A stretch of 64,000 nucleotides of DNA from Hordeum vulgare subsp. vulgare. Its lineage: Eukaryota > Streptophyta > Magnoliopsida > Poales > Poaceae. The stretch lies in contig NC_058518.1 of NCBI RefSeq assembly GCF_904849725.1, positions 415,779,081-415,843,080 of the forward strand. The letters are read 5' to 3'. A program made the position numbers and the translations under genes. The notes beneath the pieces are model-generated. The model did no database searches and was not told the DNA's origin. It saw only the letters and a program-made list of their open reading frames with translations. Each line of letters begins with the position of its first letter. The stretch's first letter is position 1. Of the stretch, positions 36,164 to 46,610 are shown piece by piece.

Positions 36164-37459
36164 ACAACATCACACACAAGCCTTGCAAGCAATGTGACTA
36201 AGTGTAAGTCACAAGATCTTGTATTACGGAACGAGTAAAGAGACTTGCTGGTAACGAGATTGAAATAGGTATGCGGATACCGACGATCGAATCTCGGGCA
36301 AGTAACATACCGAAGGACAAAAGGAATGACATACGGGATTATATGAATCCTTGACACTGAGGTTCAACCGATAAGATCTTCAGAGAATATGTAGGATCCA
36401 ATATGGGCATCCAGGTCCCGGTATTGTATATTGCCCGAGGAGTGCCTCGGGGCATGTCTACATAGTTCTCGAACCCGCACGGTCTGCACACTTAAGGTTC
36501 GATGATGTTTTAGTATAGTTGAGTTGTATGTGTGGTTACCGAATGTTGTTCGGAGTCCCGTATGAGATCACAGACATCACGAGGGTTTCCAGAATGGTCC
36601 GGAAATGAATATTGATATATAGAATGGTTTCATTTGGTTACCGGAAAGTTTCAGGCAATTCCAGCAGTGTACCGGGAGTGACGAATGGGTTCCGGGAGTT
36701 CACCCGGAGGGGCCCACCCACCCGGTAGTGAGCCCAAGGCCATAGGGTGGTGCCACAAGTCGCTAGTGGGCTCGTGGAGTCATCCCAAAGGGCCGACGGA
36801 GCCACATAAAGAAATACCAAAATAAAATAAAAGGAAAAAGGAAAAATGGGAGGTGGGAAGGAAGGAGTGGACTCCTTTCCCCAAACCGAATTGGGGTGGG
36901 AGTCCACCTCCTCCTCCTAGCGCGGGTGCACCCTTGAGGGCTTGGCCCTCAAGTCAAGCCCCTCCCCCTCCCTCCTATATATATATTGGTATTTTAGGGC
37001 TGATTTGGGACAACTTTTGCCACGTGCAACTCAACCCTAAACCACATAGTTCCACCTCTAGATCGGATTTCTGCGGAGCTCGGGCGGAGCCCTGCAGGAG
37101 TAGATCATCACCACCACCGGAGCACCGTCACGCTGCCGGAGAACTCATCTACTTCTCTGTCTTGCTTGCTGGATCAAGAAGGCCGAGATCATCATCGAGC
37201 TGTATGTGTGCTAAACGCGGAGGTGCCGTTCGTTCGGCACTAAATCGGAACGGATCGTGGGACAGATCGCGCGACGGTTCGTGGGGCGGTTTGAGGGACG
37301 TGAAGACGTTCCACTACATCAACCGTGTTTCTTAATGCTTCCTGCTGTGCGATCTACAAGGGTACGTAGATCTGAATCTCCTCTCGTAGATGGACATCAC
37401 CATGATAGGTCTTCGTGTGCGTAGGAAACTTTTTGTTTCCCATGCAACGTTCCCCAACA
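36164..37459 (+). repeat. Element D 5' LTR, third segment
   Basis: It begins with the right ACAAC duplication (36164-36168) and ends CCCCAACA at 37459. It contains a TATATATATATAT run near 36976. It is collinear with 56148-57124 plus 63063-63382 of the 3' LTR, so it shows the uninterrupted sequence at the site where element I landed in the other LTR. Confidence 0.92.
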
Positions 37460-37460
37460 G

Positions 37461-37473
37461 TGGAATCATGAGC
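37461..37473 (+). promoter_or_regulatory. Degenerate primer binding site of element D
   Basis: TGGAATCATGAGC lies two bases after the LTR end. Compared with the intact Met-type sites at 14535 and 28946 it has a substitution and an extra base. Position and partial match support the assignment. Confidence 0.75.
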
Positions 37474-37859
37474 TAGGTTCATGCGTAGATGTTATCTCGA
37501 GTAGAACACAAAAGTTTTTGTAGACGGCGATGTTCGATTTGCTGCCCTCCTTAGTCTTTTCTCGATTCGGCAGTATTGTTGGATTGAAGCGGCCCGGACC
37601 GACATTACTCGTATGCTTACAAGAGACTGGTTTCATCGACTAACATGCAACCTCGTTGCATAAAGATTACTGGCGGGTGTCGGTTTCTTCAAATTTAGTT
37701 GAATTGGTTTTGACCGAGGCGGTCCTTGGAAAGGTTAAATAACAATTTGCACATCTCCGTTGTGGTTTTTGCGGAAGTAAGATGCGATCATACTAGATAC
37801 CCAATGCAGCCACGTAAAACATGCAACAACAAATTAGAGGACGTCTAACTTGTTTTTGC

Positions 37860-37864
37860 AGGGT
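37860..37864. repeat. Target-site duplication AGGGT, left copy
   Basis: AGGGT before solo LTR G, repeated at 40572-40576 directly after it. Confidence 0.92.
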
Positions 37865-38058
37865 TGTTAGAGCATATATCTCCATATGTGGTTTTGGTAA
37901 TTGATGACAATTCCTATGGACTAATGGTTGCCTTAAGTTACATTTATAGGATTTGTCCATAGGCACTTCTTGAAGTCCATATGTTGGGTTCAAGGAGTTT
38001 ATATGATGACCAAGATGGTATTCAAGGTATTATCCAAAGAATGGTCATAGAGACACAT

Positions 38059-38558
38059 GGTTGATCAAGATCTTAGACAAAGAGTAAATCAAGATGATCA
38101 ACACACAAAGCGTACAAGATGTACCGAGAGGGATCAAGTGATCCCATGGTATGGTAAACATTGTCCATTACGTGTTTGTGTACTAACCCATGGTCTTCGT
38201 GAGAGTTCTATGTGGGGGTTAGGTGTGTTTCCATGGGCTTGCGTCTAGAGGAAGATCTCATACAACCCATGAAGGATGACGTCAAGTGGTGATCGTCATC
38301 AAGACACAAGGTTGATCAAGATCTCAGACAAAGCGTAAATCAAGATGATCAACACACAAAGCGTACAAGATGTACCGAGAGGGATCAAGTGATCCCATGG
38401 TATGGTAAGCATTGTCCATTACGTGTTTGTGTACTAACCCATGGTCTTTGTGAGAGTTCTATGTGGGGGTTAGGTGTGTTTCCATGGTCTTGCGTCTAGA
38501 GGAAGATCTCATACAACCCATGAAGGATGACGTCAAGTGGTGATCGTCATCAAGATGG
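38059..38558. repeat. 251-bp tandem duplication inside solo LTR G
   Basis: The first copy begins GGTTGATCAAGATC at 38059 and the second at 38310. The copies differ at only a few positions (for example ACATGG and ACAAGG at the start). This makes the LTR longer than it would otherwise be. Confidence 0.9.
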
Positions 38559-39202
38559 CGGTGTGCAAGTTCAAGTGGATCAGCACGAAGATATCTTGCT
38601 TGAAGCTTGCTGTTCATTGTGGTGGCAATGGACTTGTGAAGATATGCTGAAGAGTGGCTCACCCATAGTGAGTATGGGGGAGCAATCAACTAGTCTTCAT
38701 CAAGCCAACGCAATCAAGAAAGGTGGTCCATCTTGAGGAAGCCAAGATCATCATCATCTAGCTCAAGAGGACGAGGTGCAAGGTATAGGTTTGCCCTTGA
38801 TAGGTTTTCTGTTTAGGATAGATTGATGTACTATCAAGGGGGGATCTCAAGTGAGTAGCTTGATCGTATCGTTCGTTGAGAGCTCAAACCATTTGCATCC
38901 TTGCATCATACTTCTTGGTTCTTATTTGGTTTTTGCTCTTTGTGAGTTTTAGAGCTTATGGTCATCTTCATGAGAAGCTCGAGTTCATCGAAAACGGAGT
39001 CCATATGCAACTACTATGATGCTTTCGATGTTGGAGTTTTTGCCAGTTCTTCATTCTTAGAGGACTCACATCTTTATATCATTGGCATTTTCATATCCGC
39101 ATGGTCTTAAGATTTGGATAGCTCTTGTCGTCCTGAATCCAACAAGCTTGGGTTTGCTCGATTCGGAGCTCGTATGCGAAAGTTATGGTTGTTTCAGTGG
39201 CG

Positions 39203-39437
39203 AGCGGTAGTACCGCTGGACCTAGCGGTAGTACCACTGCAGACAGCGGTAGTATCGCTGGCTGGCGGTAGTACCGCCCCTGGTCAGCGGTAGTACCGCT
39301 CCAGGAGCTTAGTACTGCCTGCCTAGCGGTTGTTCATGGACGGACCTTTTTGCGAAGACTTTCTTGGCGGTGGTAGTGCCTTTGCACTACCAGGGGCCCA
39401 GCGGTAGTACCGCCCCCTGGTCAGCGGTAGTACCGCT
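39203..39437. repeat. Cluster of AGCGGTAGTACCGCT near-palindromes
   Basis: At least six full or near copies lie in about 235 bp (39203, 39224, 39245, about 39264, 39286, 39423). Each is an AGCGGTA/TACCGCT inverted repeat around one central base. They lie just upstream of the TATA box at 39506, in the position of U3 regulatory repeats. Confidence 0.88.
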
Positions 39438-39505
39438 GCAGACAGTGGTAGTACCCCTGGAGCTCGGGCTGTAAGTGGGGGTAACGGTCTGATTTCTTCC
39501 CCCAC

Positions 39506-39513
39506 TATATAAA
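39506..39513 (+). promoter_or_regulatory. TATA box of solo LTR G
   Basis: TATATAAA between a C-run and a GGGG/CCCC-rich leader, about 70 bp after the palindrome cluster. Confidence 0.7.
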
Positions 39514-40571
39514 GGGGTCTTCTTCCCCCTTGGCCTTATCTATCCGTTGAGCTCTTGTTCTACCTCCATTGTTGACATTCTTAGAGCTTGCTTACTCTCA
39601 ATCCCTTCAATGATTCTTGCTTGTTCTTGAGGGAAAAGAGAGAGGAGATCTAGATCCACATCTCCACCAATCACTTTCCCCTCTATGTGAGGGGAACCCC
39701 TTGGATCTTGATCTTGGAGTTCTTTGTGAGCTCCTTGTTCTTCCTCTCATATTTCTCCATAGCTTTCATTATCGTGGAGGGATTTGAGTGTGAGGGACTT
39801 GACCACTTCGTGTTTTCTTGCCATTGCATTAGTTGCATCGGTTTGAGTTCTCCACGGTGATACGTGGAGGTGAGAAGTTGAGAAGCTTACTACATTTGGT
39901 ACTTAGTACCCTAGATATTGTTCTTCGTGGATGCTTTGGCGTCCTAGAAGCTTGGTGGTGTCTCGGAGCTCAATCATTGTGGTGTGAAGCTCCGGGCAAG
40001 CGTCGGGGTCTCCAATTAGGTTGTGGAGATTGCCCCGAGCTATTTGTACGGGTACCGGTAACCGCCCCAAGGGTTGCCACGTGTACGGGTTTGGTGACCG
40101 CCCCCAAGGTTTGCCATTTGTACGGGTTCGGTGACCGCCCTCAAGGGTCCCTTACTGGAATCACGACATCTTGCATTGTGCGAGGGCGTGAGGAGATTAC
40201 GATGGACTTAGTGGCATCTTGGGGAGCATTGTGCCTCCACACCGCTCCAACGGAGATTAGCATCCGCAAGGGTGTGGACTTCGGGATACATCATCGTCTC
40301 CACGTACCCCGGTTATCTCTTACCCGAACCCTTTACTTATGCACTTTACTTTGTGATAGCCATATTGTCTCTTGTCATATATCTTGCTATCACTTAGTTG
40401 TTTATCTTGCTTAGCATAAGTTGTTGGTGTACATAGGTGAGCCTAGTTGTTTGAGGTTTTGTGCTTGACATATTAAACGTTAGTTTTACTCCGCATTTGT
40501 TCAAGCCTAAACCTTAATTATTTTAAAGCGCCTATTCACCCCCCCTCTAGGAGACATCCACGTCCTTTTCA

Positions 40572-41433
40572 AGGGTATGCTTGTGATATGATATGGCCAA
40601 TGACGTGATGTGATATATTGGATGTATGAGATGATCATGTTGTAATAGTTAATATCGACTTGCACGTCGATGCTACGGCAACCGACAGGACCATAGGGTT
40701 GTCTTTAAACTAACATTTGTGTTTGCAGATGTGTTTACTATATTGCTAGGACGTAGCTTTAGTAGTAATAGCATAAGTAGCACGACAAGCTCGATGGCGA
40801 CACATTGATGGAGATCATGATGATGGAGATCATGGTGTGGCGCCGGTGACAAGAAGATCGTGCCGGTGATAAGAAGATCAAGAAGCACAAGATGATGGCC
40901 ATATCATGTCACTTATGAATTGCATGTGATGTTAATCCTTTTATGCACCTTATTTTTCTTAGAACGACGGTAGCATTATGAGGTGATCTCTCACTAAAAT
41001 TTCAAGAAGAAATTGTGTTCTCCCCGACTGTGCACCGTTGCTACAGTTCGTCATTTTGAGACACCACGTGATGATCGGGTGTGATAGACTCAACGTTCAC
41101 ATACAATGGGTGCAAAATAGTTGCACACGCGAAACACTCGGGTTAAGCTTGATGAGCCTAGAATGTGCAGACATGGCCTCGGAACACATGAGACCGAAAG
41201 GTCGAGCATGAATCGTATAGTTGATATGATTAGCATAGACATGCTTACCACTGAAAGTATTCTCAACTCACGTGATGATCAGACTTGAGTTAGTGAATTT
41301 GGATCATGTACCACTCAAATGACTAGAGAGATGTACTTTTTGAGTGAGAGTTTAGCAAGTAATTTGATTAGTTAAACTCTAATTATCTTGAACATAGTCT
41401 AAGTCCACTTTGAAATATTTGTGTTGTAGATCA
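40572..41433 (+). other. Element D leader, second part
   Basis: It begins with the right AGGGT duplication and continues the leader up to the gag ATG at 41434. Only short frames are present. I see no further element in it. Confidence 0.7.
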
Positions 41434-42492
41434 ATGGCTCACGCGACAGTCACCCTGAATTTTAATACGTTCCTAGAGAAAGCTAAGTTGAAAGATGATG
41501 GAAGCAAATTTGTAGACTCGGCTCGTAATCTTAAGTTGCTCCTGCAAGCTGGGAAGAAGGATTATGTCCTTAATGTTGCGCTAGGAGATGAACCACCCGC
41601 TACGGCTGACCAAGATGTTAAGAACGCTTGGTTAACACGTAAGGAGGACTACTCAGTAGTTCAATGTGCAGTCTTGTAGGGCTTAGAGCCAGGACTTCAA
41701 CGTCGCTTTGAGCATCATGGCGCATTTGAGATCTTCCAGGATTTGAATTTTATCTTTCAGAAGAACGCCCGGATTGAGAGGTATGAGACCTCCGATAAAT
41801 TCTATGCTTGCAAGATGGAGGAGAATTCGTCTGTCAGTGAACATGTGCTTAAAATGTCTGGGTACTCAAACCGTCTAGCCGAGCTGGGGATTGAACTCCC
41901 GCAAGAGGCTATCACTCACAGAATTCTTCAATCACTGCCACCAAGCTACAAGAGCTTTGTGTTGAATTATAACATGCAAGGGATGAACATGTCACCCGGC
42001 GAGTTATTCGCGATGCTGAAATTCGCAGAGTCAAAACTCCGTAAAGAGCATCAAGTGTTGATGGTGAATAAGACCACTAGTTTGAAGAGAAACGGCAAAG
42101 GAAAGAAGGGTAATTCCAAGAAGAGCGGCAAGCCTGTTGCCATTCCGACGAAGAAACCCAAAGCTGGACCTAAGCCTGAAACGAAGTGTTATTATTGCAA
42201 GGGACTGGATCACTGGAAGCGCAACTGCCCCAAGTATTTTGCTGATAAGAAGGCGCCCATGGAAAAATCAGGTATATTCGGTATACATGTTATTGATGTG
42301 TACTTAACCAGCTCTCGTAGTAGTGCCTGGGTATTTGATGCCGGTTCTGTTGCTCATATTTTCAACTCGAAACAAGAACTGCAGAATAAGCGAAGGCTGG
42401 CGAAGGATGAAGTGACGATGCAGGTGGGAATGGTTCCAAGGTTGATGCAATCGCCGTCGGCACAGTTTCACTTCAGTTACCATCAGGATTAG
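41434..42492 (+). pseudogene. gag: Element D gag and start of protease, broken
   Basis: The frame opens MAHATVTLNFNTFLEK, the usual BARE/Angela Gag start, and covers the Copia UBN2-type Gag domain. A TAG at 41677-41679 interrupts it, after which the same frame continues. A CCHC knuckle (CYYCKGLDHWKRNC) is near residue 255. The aspartic protease start follows as WVFDAGSVAH. The expected D-T/S-G triplet is DAG here, a change expected to impair catalysis. A missing base near 42428 shifts the frame, and it ends at 42490-42492. The proper frame resumes at 42495. Confidence 0.9.
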
Positions 42493-42494
42493 TT

Positions 42495-44863
42495 ATGAAC
42501 TTAAATAATTGTTATTTAGTGCCTGCGTTAAGCATGAACATTATATCTGGATCTTGTTTATTGCAAGACGGTTACTCGTTTAAGTCAAGGAATAATGGTT
42601 GTTCAATTTCTATGAGTAATATATTTTATGGTCATGCACCCAATGTGAGAGGATTGTTCATATTGAATCTTGATAGCGATGATACACATATACATAACAT
42701 TGAGACCAAAAGAGTTAGAGTTAACAATGATAGCGCCATGTTTTTGTGGCACTGCCGCTTAGGTCATATTGGTGTAAAGCGCATGAAGAAACTCCATTCC
42801 GATGGACTTTTGGAGTCACTTGACTTTGATTCACTTGACACGTGCGAACCATGCCCCATGGACAAGATGACTAAGACTCCGTTCTCTGGAACAATGGAGC
42901 GTGCAAGTGACTTATTGGAAATCATACATACCGATGTGTGCGGTCCGATGAGTGTGGAGGCGCACGGCGGATCTCGCTATTTTATCACCTTCACTCACGA
43001 TTTGAGTAGATATGGTTATGTCTACTTGATGAAGCACAAGTCTGAAACGTTTGAGAAGTTCAAGCAATTTCAGAGTGAAGTTGAAAATCATCATAACAAG
43101 AGGATCAAGTTCCTACGGTCTGATTGTGGGGGTGAATATCTAAGTTTCAAGTTTGGTGCTCACTTAAGACAATGTGGAATTGTTTCACACTTGACACCGC
43201 CTGGAACACCATAGCGTAATGGTGTGTCCGAACGTCGTAATCATACTTTATTAGAGATGGTGCGATCTATGGTGTCTCTTACCGATTTGTCGTTATCGTT
43301 TTGAGGTTATGCATTAGAGATAGCTACATTCACTTTAAATAGGGCACCATCAAAATCCGTTGAGACGACACCATACGAACAGTGGTAAGGCAAAAGACCA
43401 AAATTGTCGTTTCATAAAGTTTGGGGATGTGATGCTTATGTCAAAAAGCTTCAGCCTGAAAAGCTGGAACCCAAAGCGGTAAAGTGCATCTTCATAGGTT
43501 ACCCAAAAGAGACAGTTGGATATACCTTCTATCTCAAATCCGAGGGAAAAGTGTTTGTTGCTAAAAACTGAGCTTTTCTTGAGAAGGAGTTTCTCTCGAA
43601 AGAATTGAGTGGGTGGAAGATAGAACTTGATGAGGTTGTCGAACCTCTAATCCCTCCGTATGGTGGCGCATGGCAAGGGGAAACCCCTGTCGTTGCGACG
43701 CCGGTTTAGGAGTAAGTTCATGATGATGATCATGAAACTTCGGATCAAGTTCCTATCGGACTTCGCAGGTTGACAAGATCGCATACTACTCCTGAGTGGT
43801 ACGGTAATCCTGTCTTATCAATTATGTTGTTAGACAACAATGAACCTGCGAATTATGAAGAAGAAATGGTGGGCCCGGATTCCAACAAATGGCTGGAGGC
43901 CATGAAGTCCGAGATAGGATCCATGTACGAGAACAAAATGTGGACTTTGGAAGTACTGCCTGAAGGCCGCAAGGCTATTCAGAACAAATGGATCTTTAAG
44001 AAGAAGACAGACGCGGATGGTAATGTGACCGTTCATAAAGGTCGGCTTGTGGCAAAGGGTTTTTCACAAGTTCAAGGAGTTGACTACGATGAGACGTTCT
44101 CACTGGTAGCAATGATTATGTCCGTCCGAATCATGTTAGCAATAGCTGCATTTTTCGATTATGAAATCTGGTAGATGGATGTCAAAACGGCGTTCCTTAA
44201 CGGTTTTCTTAAGGAAGAGTTGTATATGATGCAACCCGAAGGTTTTTTCGATCCAAAGAATGCTAACAAAGTGTGCAAGCTCCAGCGATCCATTTATGGA
44301 CTGGTGCAAGCATCTCGAAGTTGGAATAAGCGCTTTGATGATGTGATCAAAGCATTTGGGTTTATACAAGTGGTTCGAGAATCTTGTATTTACAAGAAAG
44401 TGAGTGGGAACTCTGTGGCGTTTTTAATATTATATGTGGATGACATATTGCTGATTGGAAACAACGTGGAGCTTTTGGAGAGCATAAAGGATTACTTGAA
44501 TAAAAGTTTCTCTATGAAGGACCTAGGAGAAGCTACTTACATTCTAGGCATTAAGATCTATAGGGATAGATCAAGACGCCTGATAGGACTTTCACAAAGC
44601 ACATACCTTGATAAAGTTTTGAAGAAGTTAAAAATGGATCAGTCCAAGAAAGGGTTCTTGCCAGTATTACAAGGTATAAAATTGAGTAAGACTCAGTGCC
44701 CAACAACTGCGGAAGATAGAGAACAAATGAGTTTCGTCCCCTACGCTTCAGCCGTAGGTTCTATCATGTATGAAATGTTGTGCACTAGACCAGACGTCAG
44801 CTTGGCCATAAGTATGGCAGGCAGTTTTCAGAGTAATCCAGGAGTGGATCACTTGACGACGGT
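42495..44863 (+). pseudogene. pol: Element D pol: protease end, integrase, reverse transcriptase
   Basis: One frame runs from 42495 to the insertion point of element H. It holds the rest of protease, the GAG-pre-integrase HCRLGHIGVKRM region, the integrase core (IHTDVCGPM, HDLSRYGYVYL, SDCGGEY) and reverse transcriptase (MDVKTAFLNGFL and YVDDILLIG). Seven in-frame stops interrupt it: 43212, 43302, 43386, 43569, 43707, 43713 and 44172. In the integrase the usual SDNG reads SDCG. The frame stops after NPGVDHLTTV, where element H entered, and resumes at 55015. This copy cannot make Pol. Confidence 0.92.
44859..44863. repeat. Target-site duplication ACGGT of element H, left copy
   Basis: ACGGT before the H LTR. 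The other side (55010-55014) reads GCGGT, so one base has changed since insertion. Joining the two sides restores the RT-RNase H reading frame of element D. Confidence 0.82.
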
Positions 44864-46599
44864 TGATGTCAGCTGTGCTTCCCCGGCAGCGGCGCCACAA
44901 AAGTGATGATCCTGCAATCTCTAGTGTTAGGTAGACGAATGCTTATGACAACGAACCTTCTCATGCAACGGCACCAGAAGAATGCTGCTAGCACTCCCCG
45001 GCAATGAAACTGGAAGAATGTTGTTGATGGCCAGCCAGCGCGTGGGTTCGCAGCAGTTTTCGAGGGTAGAGTATTCGACCCAATTTGTTGGTTTACCAGT
45101 CGGGAGGTGAGAGTATACTCTCAAGTATTAGCAGCTGAATTTGTCAGATTCAACCACACCTGAAAGATTAGTATGTGCAAGCACAGTATTAACAGCAAAG
45201 GAGCGAGTAACGGCAGTGTAACGAGCAATAGCAGCGGTAAGGAACAGTAGTAGTGACAGCAGTAGCAAGTAGCAACAGTAGCAAGCGACAGTAGTAGCAA
45301 CATTAGCAGCAGGGCAAGACAAGTAACAGCAGTAGCAACAGTAGTAGCAATAGCAGTAGAGCAAGACAAGTAACAGCAGTAGCAACAGTAGTAGCAGCAG
45401 CAGCACAGCAAAACAAGTAACAGCAGTAGCAAGAGTAGTAGCAGCAGCAGCAGAGCAAAACAAGTAACAACAGTAGCAACACTAGGACAAACTCGTAGGC
45501 AATGGGTCGGTGATTTGTTTGGATGATATTCATCATGCAACAGCTATAACACGGAGAGATAAGTGGCTAGCTCCCGTCCGTCAATGTGATGTAGGCATGC
45601 ATTCCGTGTGTCGTCATACGTGCTTAGGGAAAAGAACTTGCATGACATCTATTGTCCATCCCTCCCGTGGCAACGGGGTCCAAAAGGAAACTACGAGATA
45701 TTAAGGTTCTCCTTTTAATAAAGAACCAGACCAACGCATTAGCACTTGGTGAACACATGAACTCCTCAAACTATGGTCATCATCGGGACTGGTCCCGGTT
45801 ATTGTCACTCCGGGGTTTCCGGATCATAACACATAGTAGGTAACTACAACTTGCAAGATCGGATCTAAAACACACATATATTGGTGACAACATAATAATT
45901 TAAGATCTAAAATCATGGCACTCGGTCCCTAGTGACAAGCATTAAGCATGGCAAAGTAGTAGCAACATCGATCTCAGAACATAATGGATACTAGGGATCA
46001 ATCCCCATCAAAACTAAGTCGATTACATGATAGATCTCATCCTACTCATCACCGCCCAGCGAGCCTACAAATATATTACTCACGAACGACGAAGAGCTTC
46101 ATGGAATTGGAGAGGGAAGAAGGTTGATGATGACGATGGCGACGATTTCCCCTCTCCGGAGCCCAAGACGGACTCCACATTTGCCCTCCAGATGAAGAAC
46201 AGGAAGTGGCGGCGCCTCCATATCGAAAACGCGACGAAAACTTCTCTTTTTTTCTAGGACGAAAGGCAACTTATAGAGCTGGAGTTGGGGGCGGCAGGTG
46301 CCTGTGGGCCGCACAAGCCTGCCCACCGCCACCAGGGGTGGTGGCGGAGCAGGGGCTTGTGGCCCACTGGCCCACCCCCTGAGGTGGAACTTGGCGCAGA
46401 TATTTTTGATATTTTCCAAAACTGCTCCCCGTAAATTTTCAGGACATTTGGAGAACTTTGATTTCTGCACAAAAATAATACCAAGGCAATTCTGCTGAAA
46501 ATAGCGTCAGTCCAGGTTAGTTCCATTCAAATCATGCAAATTAGAGTCCAAAACAAGGGCAAAAGAGTTTGGAAAAGTAGATACGATGGAGACGTATCA
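44864..46599 (-). repeat. Element H 3' LTR
   Basis: It is collinear with 53319-55009. It contains four starts of a 47-bp repeat at 45314, 45361, 45408 and 45455, against three in the partner, which accounts for its extra length. A TATAAG motif on the minus strand lies near 46270. The end toward 44864 includes a primer-site-like TGGCGCCGCTGCCGGGG variant (the copy at 53330-53352 is cleaner). Confidence 0.9.
45314..45501. repeat. 47-bp CAG/TAG-rich minisatellite in H 3' LTR (four units)
   Basis: Units begin GCAARACAAGTAACA at 45314, 45361, 45408 and 45455 and are rich in AGCAGT and AGCAAC trinucleotides. The reverse strand reads as runs of Leu, Cys or Tyr, which explains the long but meaningless frames here. 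Confidence 0.9.
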
Positions 46600-46610
46600 A
46601 CTCCCCCAAG
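46600..46610 (-). promoter_or_regulatory. Polypurine tract of element H
   Basis: CTTGGGGGAGT on the minus strand, directly adjoining the 3' LTR start. An identical 11-base copy lies inside the element at 48501-48511. Confidence 0.85.

Larger units (their letters stand above)
37460..37864 (+). other. Element D leader, first part
   Basis: Untranslated leader between the 5' LTR and the solo LTR insertion. Only short frames are present. It ends in TTTTTGCAGGGT, whose last five bases are the left AGGGT duplication of the following insertion. Confidence 0.75.
37865..40571 (+). mobile_element. Solo LTR, probable Sirevirus type (G), 2.7 kb
   Basis: The LTR starts TGTTAGAGCATATATC and ends CCTTTTCA, with perfect AGGGT duplications and no internal region. 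The CCTATTCACCCCCC motif near its end also occurs in the Sirevirus LTR at 1524-2921. A TATATAAA box is at 39506-39513. It contains a 251-bp tandem duplication (38059-38558) and a cluster of AGCGGTAGTACCGCT palindromes (39203-39437). Frames in it, the longest 193 codons at 39833, have no recognisable domain. Confidence 0.88.

Noticed and set aside
37793..37993. Small minus-strand frame across the start of solo LTR G
   Set aside because: It spans the junction between element D leader and the solo LTR, so it cannot be an inherited gene.
39833..40414. 193-codon plus-strand frame in solo LTR G
   Set aside because: It lies in the R/U5 part of the LTR, has no domain, contains imperfect tandem GGTGACCGCCCC-type repeats, and has no partner to test conservation.
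45314..45501. Regularly spaced 47-bp repeats as a possible CRISPR-like array
   Set aside because: There are no unique spacers, units are directly adjacent, and the context is a plant LTR.
45121..45540. Minus-strand frames of 110-140 codons rich in Leu, Cys and Tyr (also 53576-53948)
   Set aside because: They are produced by the CAG/TAG-rich 47-bp minisatellite. All minus frames are open there, and unit number varies between LTRs.
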